From Sulfuricella sp. (GTDB lineage Bacteria > Pseudomonadota > Gammaproteobacteria > Burkholderiales > Sulfuricellaceae): 39,393 bases of DNA. Of this stretch, positions 10,411 through 19,218 are shown one piece after another. Made by a program: the position numbers and the translations under genes. The notes beneath the pieces were generated by a model. The model was given only the letters and a program-made list of their open reading frames with translations. It made no database searches and was not told where the DNA came from. The first letter of the stretch is position 1. The number at the start of each line of letters is the position of its first letter. The stretch covers positions 1 through 39,393 of the forward strand of contig JAGXQV010000140.1 in NCBI GenBank assembly GCA_018336195.1, given 5' to 3'.

Positions 10411-12725
10411 GCTGTAGCGCCTAACTCTTCGCTAGACAGCGGCAGGACATCTACTTGCTTCGTGCGTAGCCTTCCTTCAAGCCATTCCAACCCCTCACCG
10501 ATGTATCTTGGGCATTTAAGGTTCGTAAAATCCTTGCTCAAAATAATATCAAGCGAAAACGCCGCCTTGCTCCCATTTCGTAGCGCTTCGAACATCGCGA
10601 GGCCAATGGCTTCAGCCCCCTTGTTATTCACAAGGGCTTCTCGGAATTTGCAAACCAGTCCGTATCCTTCGAGCGTTTTGAAGAATTCAATATTCTCAAA
10701 AGCAAGTGCGTCCTCAAACGTACTAGGCAGGGCTTCTTCTATGTCTGTCCCGTCCTCCTTAGCAATATTGACAGGCAACTGGTAAGCAATGCGAACAGCA
10801 AAAAGCTGATCTCCAATACATTCTTTGTCTTCAGGTTTTGCCGAGAGCAGCCCGTCAACGTCTTTAATCCTAGGTGCCCACTCTTTCAGCGACGTGTTGT
10901 TCGTAGCTTGGCCGGAGGCACGTTTCGGCTGTGCGGCCACAGTTTTCCCTCCCTTGGCTTCCCCAGCATCCAAATCTGTGATAACCAGAGTCAAAAGGCC
11001 AAGTGCCTCAATCAGTGGTTTGAGACGATGGGCGTGACTCCCGTTAATCTCCAGCAATGTAATGTAGCACTGTGTTAAATAGGGGTAGCGCTCACGAATG
11101 AAATTGGGGACGAGCATTTTTTCAGCCGGCCCCTCAACTAATATTGCCGCATCTGCAAAAAACAAGTCGCTGTGCTGAGCACGCAGGTAGCGCGTTACAA
11201 ATCGCTCAGTCTCTGTTCCTTCTCCAAAAACACCTGAAAGATTAATTACTGTAGAAATTGGAATGGGCACAACCATGCCTGCGGGAAGCCGTCGAAAGTA
11301 CCTGAGACATGAAAAGCTAGTCTCGTGCGCGACATGGCTTGAATGTGTGCTGACGACAAGCTGTGTATGCAACGTAGAATTTGTATTCAGGTCGTTATGA
11401 TCACGTAGTACCTTGTAGGCCTTATTGATGAAAACTTGTTGAACCTGTGCGTGAAGATGAGCCTCTGGCTCTTCGACAAGGACGAGGTGTATCGGCTCGA
11501 TTTTTTCTTCTTTGATAGATTTCGCTGCTTTTCCCACACGCATCCAAGCATCCCGGAAACTCATTAGCCTAAAGATCATTGAAATGAGATTTTGATAACC
11601 CAGCCCGTTGTAACTTTCTGGTAGGTGTAAGAGTGGTGCCGCCCCTCCTGCATTATTTGACATCTCGATTTCGAAGGAAACAGCGGCCTCGTGGTCGAGT
11701 CCATCTACAGCCTTAAGCCGAGAAGCTATCTTCAATTTTGGGTTGGACACCCCTGGATATCCCATACTCTCGACCTCAGTGAATGCATCTTCAAAGCTGG
11801 CATGCAATCGCTGATCAAAGGCTTCTTGCGCGGCTTCGATTGCTTGCAAAGCCGTCAAATCAGCCACATCCGGGGTTTCAAAAGGATCAAGGTGTTTTGT
11901 GTAGTACGCACAGAGTTGGTCTGACAATTTCTGACTATCTCGGCCAACGTTAGATGTGCCGTCGATATCAACTCCGTCAGATTCGCCAAGACCGCGCTGA
12001 GCACTGATTTCGTTTACACGGATCAGTCCTTGCAAAGGATCGCTTTCGAGTGGCAAAGCACCCACTGCAAGCAACTGGGGAAAGGCTTGACCGTCTTTGG
12101 TGGGTGCTAACTTGGCTGGATCGAGGAGATATGCACGCATCACAAGGTGTTGTGATAGCTTGCGGCCCAGAAAATCAATCAGGCTTACAGGCCAGAGAGT
12201 CAGTTTCTTGCGGTTCCCGGCCTCACCGTCTTCGGCAAGTTTAGTAGTAGCCGCAGCGGCCTTGTGAAGGGCGCGAACATCACTGGTCGCTGTCCGATAT
12301 TCCCGATACAGCGCCTCCATGTCTTTTGGTTCCAGCCGCATTCGAACTCCGAGCATGCCGCCAGCCCAGTCGAGAGTGGGTAGCAGTCCTCTGACATGAT
12401 GAAGTTCGCTATCTTCAACCTTGAGCCATAAATCAAGTGATGGAAGCAGAGGTTCCCAATCTGCCGCAGATAGAGCCGGCACCTCTTCGTCGAGCAAGTC
12501 TTCCCACGTCTTGCCAAGGGCATTAATAGCGCGCCAATGAGACAGGGTGAAGTCCTGGGTTCTGAATCGTTTACCTTTATCCACCAAGAATTTGCGCAGC
12601 GCTAAAATTGCCGAGGTTTTTCCGCTGTTGTTTGCGCCCACAAAAAGGGTTGTTTCTTTGGATAGGTCAATGCGAACTGAGAGCAGTTTTCTGAAGTTGG
12701 ATATCTCAACGTAAGCGATATACAT
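10407..12725 (-). CDS. OLD-family ATP-dependent endonuclease (AAA ATPase + TOPRIM), Gabija GajA-like
   Basis: 772 residues with the ABC/SMC-type ATPase followed by a TOPRIM nuclease. Walker A is GANNSGKT at 30-37, an NGLGYQNLI signature-like segment precedes Walker B (LVLVEEPEAHLH), and STHSSH gives the switch histidine. The TOPRIM part shows ILVEGPAEK with Glu531 and LVITDLDAG with Asp584 and Asp586, the metal-binding residues. In OLD nucleases the ATPase controls DNA nicking or cleavage, and class 2 members are encoded beside a UvrD helicase as here. Start at 12725 is supported by AAGGA about 8 nt upstream. It is the first gene of a two-gene operon lying between two synthetase genes. Immune function is inferred from family and pairing, not shown by the sequence. 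Confidence 0.9.
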   Translation of the reverse strand: MYIAYVEISNFRKLLSVRIDLSKETTLFVGANNSGKTSAILALRKFLVDKGKRFRTQDFTLSHWRAINALGKTWEDLLDEEVPALSAADWEPLLPSLDLWLKVEDSELHHVRGLLPTLDWAGGMLGVRMRLEPKDMEALYREYRTATSDVRALHKAAAATTKLAEDGEAGNRKKLTLWPVSLIDFLGRKLSQHLVMRAYLLDPAKLAPTKDGQAFPQLLAVGALPLESDPLQGLIRVNEISAQRGLGESDGVDIDGTSNVGRDSQKLSDQLCAYYTKHLDPFETPDVADLTALQAIEAAQEAFDQRLHASFEDAFTEVESMGYPGVSNPKLKIASRLKAVDGLDHEAAVSFEIEMSNNAGGAAPLLHLPESYNGLGYQNLISMIFRLMSFRDAWMRVGKAAKSIKEEKIEPIHLVLVEEPEAHLHAQVQQVFINKAYKVLRDHNDLNTNSTLHTQLVVSTHSSHVAHETSFSCLRYFRRLPAGMVVPIPISTVINLSGVFGEGTETERFVTRYLRAQHSDLFFADAAILVEGPAEKMLVPNFIRERYPYLTQCYITLLEINGSHAHRLKPLIEALGLLTLVITDLDAGEAKGGKTVAAQPKRASGQATNNTSLKEWAPRIKDVDGLLSAKPEDKECIGDQLFAVRIAYQLPVNIAKEDGTDIEEALPSTFEDALAFENIEFFKTLEGYGLVCKFREALVNNKGAEAIGLAMFEALRNGSKAAFSLDIILSKDFTNLKCPRYIGEGLEWLEGRLRTKQVDVLPLSSEELGATA

Positions 12726-12906
12726 GTTTTTTCCTTGAAATCCATGTAGGTGGTGGGGTACTACTATTTCGTGGCAACGAGATAGATTCAGCTAGGCACA
12801 AAGAAACATATCCCTTACGCGATATTTCTAGGCTGAAGGGCGCGTCTGCGCCCGATCAATTGCAACCCGAGTAAGGCACAATAACCAGTGGGCATTGCGC
12901 CGAATG

Positions 12907-13035
12907 TTAACGACTGGCGATACCCCTAATTTCGTTATCTTCACCACCCAGTGCAATACCCCACGCGATTTCGGTCATCTGCACGGCAACGTCCGCTCCC
13001 CCGTATTGCCTCAGGTAATTGCACGCCCCAAGCAT
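12907..13035 (-). CDS. Possible 42-residue protein or gene remnant
   Basis: The open frame begins 3 nt after the DUF4337 stop codon and ends at 12907. The peptide starts MLGACNYLRQYGG and is moderately acidic with no membrane segment. It could be a coupled small protein or the 3' remnant of a larger gene. I recognise no family. The rest of 12726-13038 holds only the ribosome-binding site of the OLD gene and a short GC-rich hairpin at 12838-12853. Confidence 0.2.
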   Translation of the reverse strand: MLGACNYLRQYGGADVAVQMTEIAWGIALGGEDNEIRGIASR

Positions 13036-13038
13036 TGA

Positions 13039-13575
13039 TCACAAGAACATAAAGAAACCATCGGCAAAATAAACTATTCCCATCACCCCGGCCGCCACGC
13101 CGGTATACCACACGGGTTTCTTTTTCAGCAGCCCAGCTATCGAGGACAGCAGGATGGCGATCTGCAAATAGATGACCGCGATGCCAAACGTCTTGGAATG
13201 CAGTTGGGCTTCGTCGCGCGCCGCTTCCAGGCGCTTTGCCTCTTGCTGGATTTCGGTTTTCTCTTTTTCGTATTTCTCGACTTTCTTTCGGTATTCCGCG
13301 ATTTTTGCCTGGTAAGCGTCAGTTGCCGGTGAAGCGGCGCCTTTGCCCAGTCCGCGTGATTCAAGCTCCAGTTTTTCCAACTGCATTTGATACATGTAGG
13401 ACTTGATCCCCTTGGCCTGGAAATACGCCCATTGATCCGACGCCTGGGATTGGCTCATTACGGAGCGGGTGGAGTATCCCCCGCCCTTGAACGTGGACAG
13501 CGTTGCGCAAACGGCAAATAACACCGTGGTCAACGCCAGGTAATTCAGCCAAGGTTCTTTCTTGTCTTCCGCCAT
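13039..13575 (-). CDS. DUF4337 family membrane protein
   Basis: 178 residues. The N-terminus carries a hydrophobic segment (LNYLALTTVLFAVCATLSTF) followed by the family-typical stretch with GGYSTRSVMSQSQASDQWAY. The middle is a long charged, Lys/Glu-rich coiled coil. The C-terminus has two more hydrophobic helices separated by KKKPVWY. This is the layout of DUF4337 proteins: inner-membrane anchored, with a coiled coil between the membrane segments. Function is unknown. The ATG at 13575 is chosen because AGGAG lies 7 nt upstream; an upstream in-frame ATG at 13611 lacks such a site. It stands alone between the toxin-antitoxin pair and the OLD/UvrD operon. Confidence 0.8.
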   Translation of the reverse strand: MAEDKKEPWLNYLALTTVLFAVCATLSTFKGGGYSTRSVMSQSQASDQWAYFQAKGIKSYMYQMQLEKLELESRGLGKGAASPATDAYQAKIAEYRKKVEKYEKEKTEIQQEAKRLEAARDEAQLHSKTFGIAVIYLQIAILLSSIAGLLKKKPVWYTGVAAGVMGIVYFADGFFMFL

Positions 13576-13911
13576 TCGATTTCTCCTGATAAATACGGGT
13601 AAAAAGCGCATCCCTCGCGCTCCATGGCGACGATGCGCGGCAACTCGGCATTTCCCCTTCCGGACGGGTGGTCAATCGCCACCGCCCGCCATCCTACCCA
13701 CTCCCCTCTGGGAAAACACCTGATACTTTTCACAGGTTGCAAATAACCACCTAATTTTCAATATAAAAAATATTCATATTTAGCAAATGCGATTGTTTGG
13801 GAGGTACATAAGCGATAAAAACAAGCCATCGGCGTAGGTGCGTGGCTCCTGTTCCCTCGGGGAGATACGTCTGTTTCAGTCCGGACGGAATTATTGGGCC
13901 ATGCTCAACCA
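13576..13911. other. Intergenic stretch with AT-rich tract
   Basis: 336 bp between the PIN toxin gene and the DUF4337 gene. The centre (about 13745-13790) is strongly AT-rich and on the minus strand shows TTGCTA and TATATT boxes about 15 bp apart, a possible weak promoter for the DUF4337 gene. I see no convincing gene; the short open frames in it look like chance. Confidence 0.4.
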
Positions 13912-14343
13912 TCAAAGCCCCGCGTGGGTTGACCAGAATTTCGCGGGGGTCAGGATTGGGTAACGGTCCGCTAGTGCCAGCAAGTCTTTGTCCCCGGTGA
14001 TGAGATAGTTGGCTCCCGATACCGTCAATGCGGCGAGCAAGGTGTCCAGCACCGGCTGGTCATCCAGGTCGCGCAAGTCCGGTTCCTCGCTGGGTGATGG
14101 TTCGATAATTTCGGCCTGGATGAAAAGCACATCCAGCAGATCGTCTATTTCCGCCGCAGTCAAACCATGGCGGTGCGCCAAGCGTGGCAATACGCGCCGC
14201 AGTTCTTCCAGGATGTAGGCTGAGAGCAGCACATCCACGGAACCGTGGCGCCAGGCGGCCAATATCTTGCCCGGTACGCTGGCTGGATAGGCGATGCCCG
14301 ATAGCAGCACGTTCGTATCGAGCACAACGCGCAGAGTGGCCAC
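13912..14343 (-). CDS. PIN-domain toxin (VapC-like ribonuclease) of a toxin-antitoxin pair
   Basis: 143 residues. The N-terminus reads VVLDTNVLLSG with the first catalytic Asp at position 9. Further acidic residues fall in the expected places: LEELRR, then DDQPVLDTLLAA, then TGDKDLL near the C-terminus. This is the pattern of the 'putative toxin component, PIN family' proteins, Mg2+-dependent ribonucleases that block translation when free of antitoxin. The start codon is GTG at 14343, 6 nt after the antitoxin stop, so the two are co-transcribed and probably co-translated. Confidence 0.88.
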   Translation of the reverse strand: MATLRVVLDTNVLLSGIAYPASVPGKILAAWRHGSVDVLLSAYILEELRRVLPRLAHRHGLTAAEIDDLLDVLFIQAEIIEPSPSEEPDLRDLDDQPVLDTLLAALTVSGANYLITGDKDLLALADRYPILTPAKFWSTHAGL

Positions 14344-14349
14344 GGCGAC

Positions 14350-14643
14350 TCAACTCTTCCCGGCTGACGAACGCGCCTGCGCCCGTTCAATTGCAACGGC
14401 GGCGTCAATTTCGGCTAGTCCTTCCGCCTCTAGCACATTGGTGAAACCGCTTTCAATGCGTTCGCATAGCGCGTCGAAGCGGCCCTGCATACGGCGAATC
14501 CGCTCGAACAGCCTGGCATCGACCAGCGCAGCCACAGGCTTGCCATCCTTGTTTATCACCACGCTGTCGTGGCGATACTGCACTTGATTGAGCATCTCGC
14601 CCAAATTTTGCCGAAAAGTTACGGCACTGGTTTCAGTAATCAT
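14350..14643 (-). CDS. Phd/YefM-type antitoxin
   Basis: 97 residues. The N-terminus (TSAVTFRQNLGEMLNQV, then DSVVINKDGKPVAALV) is the Phd/YefM DNA-binding fold. The C-terminal half is helical and should bind and neutralise the PIN toxin encoded immediately downstream. Proteins of this type repress their own promoter, and a perfect palindrome lies just upstream (14664-14679). The start has a GGAGGGG ribosome-binding site. The module sits 105 bp from the end of the thioesterase-bearing synthetase and looks like an insertion relative to the biosynthetic cluster. Confidence 0.87.
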   Translation of the reverse strand: MITETSAVTFRQNLGEMLNQVQYRHDSVVINKDGKPVAALVDARLFERIRRMQGRFDALCERIESGFTNVLEAEGLAEIDAAVAIERAQARSSAGKS

Positions 14644-14663
14644 GACATCCCCTCCAATATAAC

Positions 14664-14679
14664 CATAATGATCATTATG
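14664..14679. promoter_or_regulatory. Likely autoregulatory operator of the Phd/PIN module
   Basis: CATAATGATCATTATG is a perfect 16-bp palindrome about 20 bp upstream of the antitoxin start. Phd/YefM antitoxins bind palindromes at this position to repress their own operon. The surrounding sequence is AT-rich and should contain the promoter. The binding itself is inference. Confidence 0.6.
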
Positions 14680-14747
14680 ACTTAATGAGAATCAAGGTTC
14701 AATTTGCATCCCCTGGCAGCCCCTCAAGACGCGGCTGACAACGTGCT

Positions 14748-17700
14748 CTACCCCAAAAATCGCCCCAACGCCTCCACCAGCACCGCCACATGCGGGTCTT
14801 CCATCATGCTGTTGTGGCTGCCGGGGACCATGCGGATGTCGGCGCCTTCCGTCGCGCAATCCGCCCAGCCCAGGGTGGAGTCGTCGGGTGCGTAGCGCTG
14901 CTGTAGCGCTTCCTCTCCCTGGGCGCGGAACAGGCGGATTTTGCCGCGATATGCAGAGGCTATCGGGCTGTGGGCAAGGCGGCAGTTGGTCTTGTAGACC
15001 TCGAAAAAGCGGCTGACTTCGGTGACGCCGAAATCCGGCGGGATGATGTCGGCTTCGATGAGGCGCTGGGTGACGTAGGCCAGCAGTTCTTCACTGGTAT
15101 AGCTGCGCAGTTCGTCGAGCGGGACGGAAGGCACTTCTTCGGTGAGCAGCGCCTTGAAAAGCTCGGCGTCGTCCTGGCGGGTCAGGTGTTCCGGCAAGGC
15201 GCTCGGGGCGTAGGCATCGACCAGGGCAAGGAGCGCGACCGGGTCGCCGGCCTCTTGCAATTGGCGGGCGATTTCGAAGGCGACGATGGCGCCGCCGGAC
15301 CAGCCGAGGATTTGATAGGGGCCGTGCGGCTGGACAGTTTTCAAGGCATTGCGATAGTCCGCCGCCATCTCGCGGATGTCGGCGTAGGGTTCCTGGCCGG
15401 TCTCGAAGCCGCGTGCCTGGAAGCCGTAAACAGGCTGGTCTTCGCCCAGCGCCTGCGCCAGTTTGACGTAGCACAACACCCGCCCGCCCGCCGGGTGGAC
15501 GCAAAACAGCGGCGCCCTGCCGCCGTCTTGCGCCGGGCGCAACGCCACCAGCGGCGACCACGCGGCGGCGGGTGCATCCTGGCGCAATGCCCGCGCCAGG
15601 GCCGCGACGGTGGGATGACTGAACAGCAGGTCGAGCGGCAGTTTGCGCGCGAAGGCTTGCTGGATGCGGCTCATCAGCTTCACCGCGAGCAGGGAATGGC
15701 CGCCCAGTCCGAAGAAGTCGTCGCTCACGCCGACCGGGCGCAGGTTGAGGACTTCTTCCCAAATCTGCACCAGCGCCAGTTCGATATTGTCCCGCGCCAG
15801 CGTGCCCTTGCCGCCCGCGCCCTTGCGCACCGCATCCGGCGAGGGCAGCGCCCGGCGGTCGATCTTACCGTTGGGCAGGAGGGGAAATTCGGCGAGCGGG
15901 ATGAGGTGGGAGGGGTGCATATACTCCGGCAGTTTTTCGCGCAGATAGCGGCGCAAATCCTCGACCGGGGTCAGCGGATCGGCCAGCACCACGTAGGCGA
16001 CGATCCACGGCTCTCCCGGACGGTCTTCGCGCACCACCACCACGGCATGTTGCACTTGGGGATGCGCGGCGAGGTTGGCGGCGATTTCGTCCGGCTCGAT
16101 GCGAAAGCCGCGCACCTTGACCTGATGGTCGATGCGCCCGAGGAATTCGATTTCGCCGCTAGGCAGCCAGCGCGCCAGGTCGCCGCTCTTGTAGAGGCGC
16201 CCGAGCGGTGTGGCGATGAACTTCTCACCAGTCAGCTCGGGGCGCTTCAGGTATTCGTGCGCCAGCCCCACGCCGCCGATGTGCAGTTCACCGGGCAGGC
16301 CGACCGGCACCGGCTGCCCTGCGGCGTCGAGAATATGGACCTGGGTGTTGTCGATGGGCCGCCCGATCAAGGGTCGCCCGCTGCCGCCGTAGGCGCTGAT
16401 GGTGGCGCATACGGTGGCTTCGGTGGGGCCGTAGGCGTTGAAGAAGCGCCGCCCGGCGCACCATTTTTCGGCGATTTCCGCCGTACAGGGTTCGCCCGCG
16501 ACGATCAGCCCGGACAAGTCGGGCAGCGCCTCACAGGGCAGCACCGCCAGCAGCGACGGCGGTAGCGTGACATGAGTGATGCGCTGTTCGCGCAGCACCG
16601 CCAGCAGCGGCGCGCCGGGCAGCATTTCCTCGCGCGTGGCGAGATGCAGCGCCGCGCCGGAACACAGCGCCATGAAGATTTCGGAAACCGAGGCATCGAA
16701 GCTGAAGGAAGCAAACTGCAACACCCGGCTGCCCGGCTCGACGCCGAACAGCCGTCCCTGGGCGCGCGCCAGATTGCACAGCCCGCGGTGACGCAACACG
16801 GTGCCTTTGGGCTTGCCGGTGGAACCGGAAGTGTAGATCACGTAAGCGGCACTTTCCGGGCCGGCCTGGGACGAACTTGCGGATGCAATCTCGGCACCCA
16901 ACAGTTCCCCCGGCTCAAGCACCGCCACCGCCCCGGCGGGAATTCGGGTCGGGAACGCCGGATCGGCGATCACCAGCGCCACGCCGGAATCCTCGACCAT
17001 GTAGGCGAGCCGCTCATCCGGGTAGGCCGGATCGAGCGGCAGAAATGCGCCCCCCGCCTTCAAGACGCCGAGGACGGCGAGGAGGGTTGCCAGCGGGTCT
17101 TGCAGGCAGATCCCCACCAACACTTCCGGCCCGACTTGGCGGCTTTGGAGATGGGCGGCGATGTTCGCGGCACGCGCCAATACTTCGCGATAGGACAGGC
17201 TTGTTCCCGCGTAAACCAGGGCCGGGGCAGCAGGTGTTTTTTGCGCCTGTTCCTCGACCAGGTCGAGAATGTTGTGCCGGTCGGGATAGTCGCGTTGGGT
17301 GGCGTTCCACCCTGCCAGGGTGCGCACCAGTTCGGCGTCGGGAAGCAGGCGCAGTTCGCCGAGGGTCTGGGTGGGGTCACTGACGCCGGCACCGAGGAGG
17401 TTGAGGAAGTACCCGGCCAGCAAGGCCATGCTGTCGCGCCGGTAGAGTTCCGGGTTGTAGATGAGCCAGCCGCTCAGGCCATCGGCAGCGGCGGAGAAGG
17501 AAAAGGTAATGTCGTTGCCGAGTGCCGGCAGCGGATCGTGGATGGCGTCAAAAACCAGCGCCACGTCGAATAGCGGGCAACGGTTCGGCGTCGGCTCCCA
17601 GCCCAGATCCTTGAGCAGGTGGTCATGGGGATAACGCTGGTTGGCATAGGCGTCGAGCAGGGTCTGGCGCAGGCGCATCAGCAGTTCACGGAAGGTCAGT

Positions 17701-18074
17701 TCGGGGCCGAGCTGTTCCATGATCGCCAGCGCGTTGTTGACGCTGCCGGTCTCCGGCTTGCGCGACGGAGTGCCCACCACCACGGTGGGGCTGCCGGTAT
17801 ATTTGTGCAAACACGCCATCAGCGCCGCCAGCAGCACCGTCCCGGTGAGGAAGGCGCCCTTGGTCAACTGGGTGATCCGGCCATACAGCTCGCCTGAAAC
17901 AGCGACAGCCACCCGCTCGGTTCTGCCGCCGGGGACGTTGGGACGCGGTTCATCGAGGCGCGGCGCACAATACACCGGCCCGCCGCCCAGGCGCTGGAGC
18001 CAATAGTGCTTTTCCTCCAGCAGTTTTCTGTCGAAAATCAGGGTGTTGTTGTTTTCCTGCTTTTTTTCAGTCAT
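14748..18074 (-). CDS. NRPS, half C-A-T-TE, tyrosine-like specificity, chain-releasing
   Basis: 1108 residues from the ATG at 18074, preferred over one 45 nt upstream because CAGGA lies just before it and because it overlaps the nuclease stop as ATGACTGA. The first part resembles only the C-terminal half of a condensation domain (VVVGTPSRKPE, YPHDHLLKDL); no HHxxxDG is present. The A domain has A3 TSGSTGKPKG at 415-424. Specificity residues read by hand are D460, A461, S464, T503, I524, A526, A547, V555, C556, one change from the tyrosine code DASTVAAVC as I recall it. The T domain has Ser794 in GGHS. The thioesterase has GWSGG with Ser926 and a C-terminal GSHNSMM with the catalytic His. It adds the last, probably aromatic, residue and releases the product. 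Condensation is probably supplied in trans by the C domain ending the upstream synthetase. Confidence 0.93.
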   Translation of the reverse strand: MTEKKQENNNTLIFDRKLLEEKHYWLQRLGGGPVYCAPRLDEPRPNVPGGRTERVAVAVSGELYGRITQLTKGAFLTGTVLLAALMACLHKYTGSPTVVVGTPSRKPETGSVNNALAIMEQLGPELTFRELLMRLRQTLLDAYANQRYPHDHLLKDLGWEPTPNRCPLFDVALVFDAIHDPLPALGNDITFSFSAAADGLSGWLIYNPELYRRDSMALLAGYFLNLLGAGVSDPTQTLGELRLLPDAELVRTLAGWNATQRDYPDRHNILDLVEEQAQKTPAAPALVYAGTSLSYREVLARAANIAAHLQSRQVGPEVLVGICLQDPLATLLAVLGVLKAGGAFLPLDPAYPDERLAYMVEDSGVALVIADPAFPTRIPAGAVAVLEPGELLGAEIASASSSQAGPESAAYVIYTSGSTGKPKGTVLRHRGLCNLARAQGRLFGVEPGSRVLQFASFSFDASVSEIFMALCSGAALHLATREEMLPGAPLLAVLREQRITHVTLPPSLLAVLPCEALPDLSGLIVAGEPCTAEIAEKWCAGRRFFNAYGPTEATVCATISAYGGSGRPLIGRPIDNTQVHILDAAGQPVPVGLPGELHIGGVGLAHEYLKRPELTGEKFIATPLGRLYKSGDLARWLPSGEIEFLGRIDHQVKVRGFRIEPDEIAANLAAHPQVQHAVVVVREDRPGEPWIVAYVVLADPLTPVEDLRRYLREKLPEYMHPSHLIPLAEFPLLPNGKIDRRALPSPDAVRKGAGGKGTLARDNIELALVQIWEEVLNLRPVGVSDDFFGLGGHSLLAVKLMSRIQQAFARKLPLDLLFSHPTVAALARALRQDAPAAAWSPLVALRPAQDGGRAPLFCVHPAGGRVLCYVKLAQALGEDQPVYGFQARGFETGQEPYADIREMAADYRNALKTVQPHGPYQILGWSGGAIVAFEIARQLQEAGDPVALLALVDAYAPSALPEHLTRQDDAELFKALLTEEVPSVPLDELRSYTSEELLAYVTQRLIEADIIPPDFGVTEVSRFFEVYKTNCRLAHSPIASAYRGKIRLFRAQGEEALQQRYAPDDSTLGWADCATEGADIRMVPGSHNSMMEDPHVAVLVEALGRFLG

Positions 18075-19185
18075 CGCCGATTCCTGCTTCTTGAAGTTTC
18101 GCGGCAAGGAAACGCTCAATCTCCTCGCGCTTGGGTAATTCCAACTGATATTTGGAAACGAACAGTTGATTATCCATGCCGGCCAGCGCGAATTCGGCCA
18201 GCGAATGTTTCTTGTGCGTACACAGCAGGATGCCGATGGGCGGGTTATCGCTTTCCTGCATCACGTGTTTCTTGTACCAACTTACGTAGGTATTGAGTTG
18301 GCCGATGTTTTCATGGCTGAACTCGGCCAGTTTCAACTCCACCAGCACATGGCATTTCAGAATGCGGTGGTAGAAAACCAGGTCGATGAAGTAGTGCTCG
18401 TCGCCGATCAAAATCCGCTTCTGCCGGGCCTCGAAACAGAAGCCGTGCCCCATTTCCAGGAGGAACTGCTGAAGATTATCGAGGATCGCGTCTTCCAGGT
18501 CCGACTCGTACATCACTTCCTGGGGTTTCAGGCCCAGGAATTCGAAGATGTAGGGGTCGCGGATATTCAAGGCCGTCGCGGATTGCTCGGCATGGTCGTG
18601 CACATGAGCGGCCAAGGCATTTTTGTCGGTTGATAGGCCGCTACGCTCGTAATACAAACTGGCAATCTGGCGCTTCAACTCCCGCACCGACCAGTTGCCG
18701 AGCAGGCATTCGATCTCGTAAAAGCGCCGCTTGAGATCGTCGTCCGTATCCACCAGCAGTTCCAGTTGGCTATATGAAAGCTGTGACACCAGCCTTTCGA
18801 CAGGAACGTTTGATTGTGGGGACGCCGTACCCACTTTAGAAGCCGCATGATCCACCAGCAGCAAGCCTCGCAATTTGGGGGACAGTGTCCCCACAATTTG
18901 CGGATAGGTGCGAAAGAACCGCAGATAGCGATACAACTGGCGCTTGTTGCAGTTGCTCAGACTGGCCGCCGTCAGTTCTTGCGCCAGCTTGGCGAACAAC
19001 TCGTCACCATAATCGGCACGATTCGAACCACGCAGTTCAAACGCGTCAATGTAATAGCCGATCATCCAATTGCGCAGCGTGAGGCTCAGATTGACCGCAC
19101 GTGAAGCCTGAGCACGCAGTTCCTGATGAACGTCGACAATCGAGCGGACGACATCCATGAATTCGAAGCGCGCTGCATCACTCAT
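18067..19185 (-). CDS. DUF1016 / PDDEXK nuclease family protein (YhcG-like) inside the NRPS operon
   Basis: 372 residues. The N-terminal half matches the DUF1016 helical domain (LSLTLRNWMIGYYID, then KRQLYRYLRFFRTYP). The C-terminal half is a PDDEXK-type nuclease with Asp268 in FIDLVFYH and Glu283-x-Lys285 in LVELKLAEF. Family members are found near restriction-modification and mobile-element genes and are thought to act on DNA. Here the gene lies 33 nt after the radical SAM gene and its stop overlaps the ATG of the next NRPS gene by 8 nt (18067-18074), so its translation is coupled to the synthetase. No methylase or specificity gene is nearby. A biosynthetic role is not evident; it may be a passenger that became fixed in the operon. 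Confidence 0.88.
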   Translation of the reverse strand: MSDAARFEFMDVVRSIVDVHQELRAQASRAVNLSLTLRNWMIGYYIDAFELRGSNRADYGDELFAKLAQELTAASLSNCNKRQLYRYLRFFRTYPQIVGTLSPKLRGLLLVDHAASKVGTASPQSNVPVERLVSQLSYSQLELLVDTDDDLKRRFYEIECLLGNWSVRELKRQIASLYYERSGLSTDKNALAAHVHDHAEQSATALNIRDPYIFEFLGLKPQEVMYESDLEDAILDNLQQFLLEMGHGFCFEARQKRILIGDEHYFIDLVFYHRILKCHVLVELKLAEFSHENIGQLNTYVSWYKKHVMQESDNPPIGILLCTHKKHSLAEFALAGMDNQLFVSKYQLELPKREEIERFLAAKLQEAGIGDD

Positions 19186-19218
19186 CTAGTGTCGCTTCCG
19201 GGTTAAGACAGCCAAATT

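Noticed and set aside
12838..12853. GGGCGC-GTCT-GCGCCC hairpin as terminator of the DUF4337 gene
   Set aside because: Only 6 bp of stem and no T-run on the minus strand.
14970..16565. Plus-strand open frame of 531 codons opposite the tyrosine-like NRPS
   Set aside because: Antisense shadow of A, T and TE domains.
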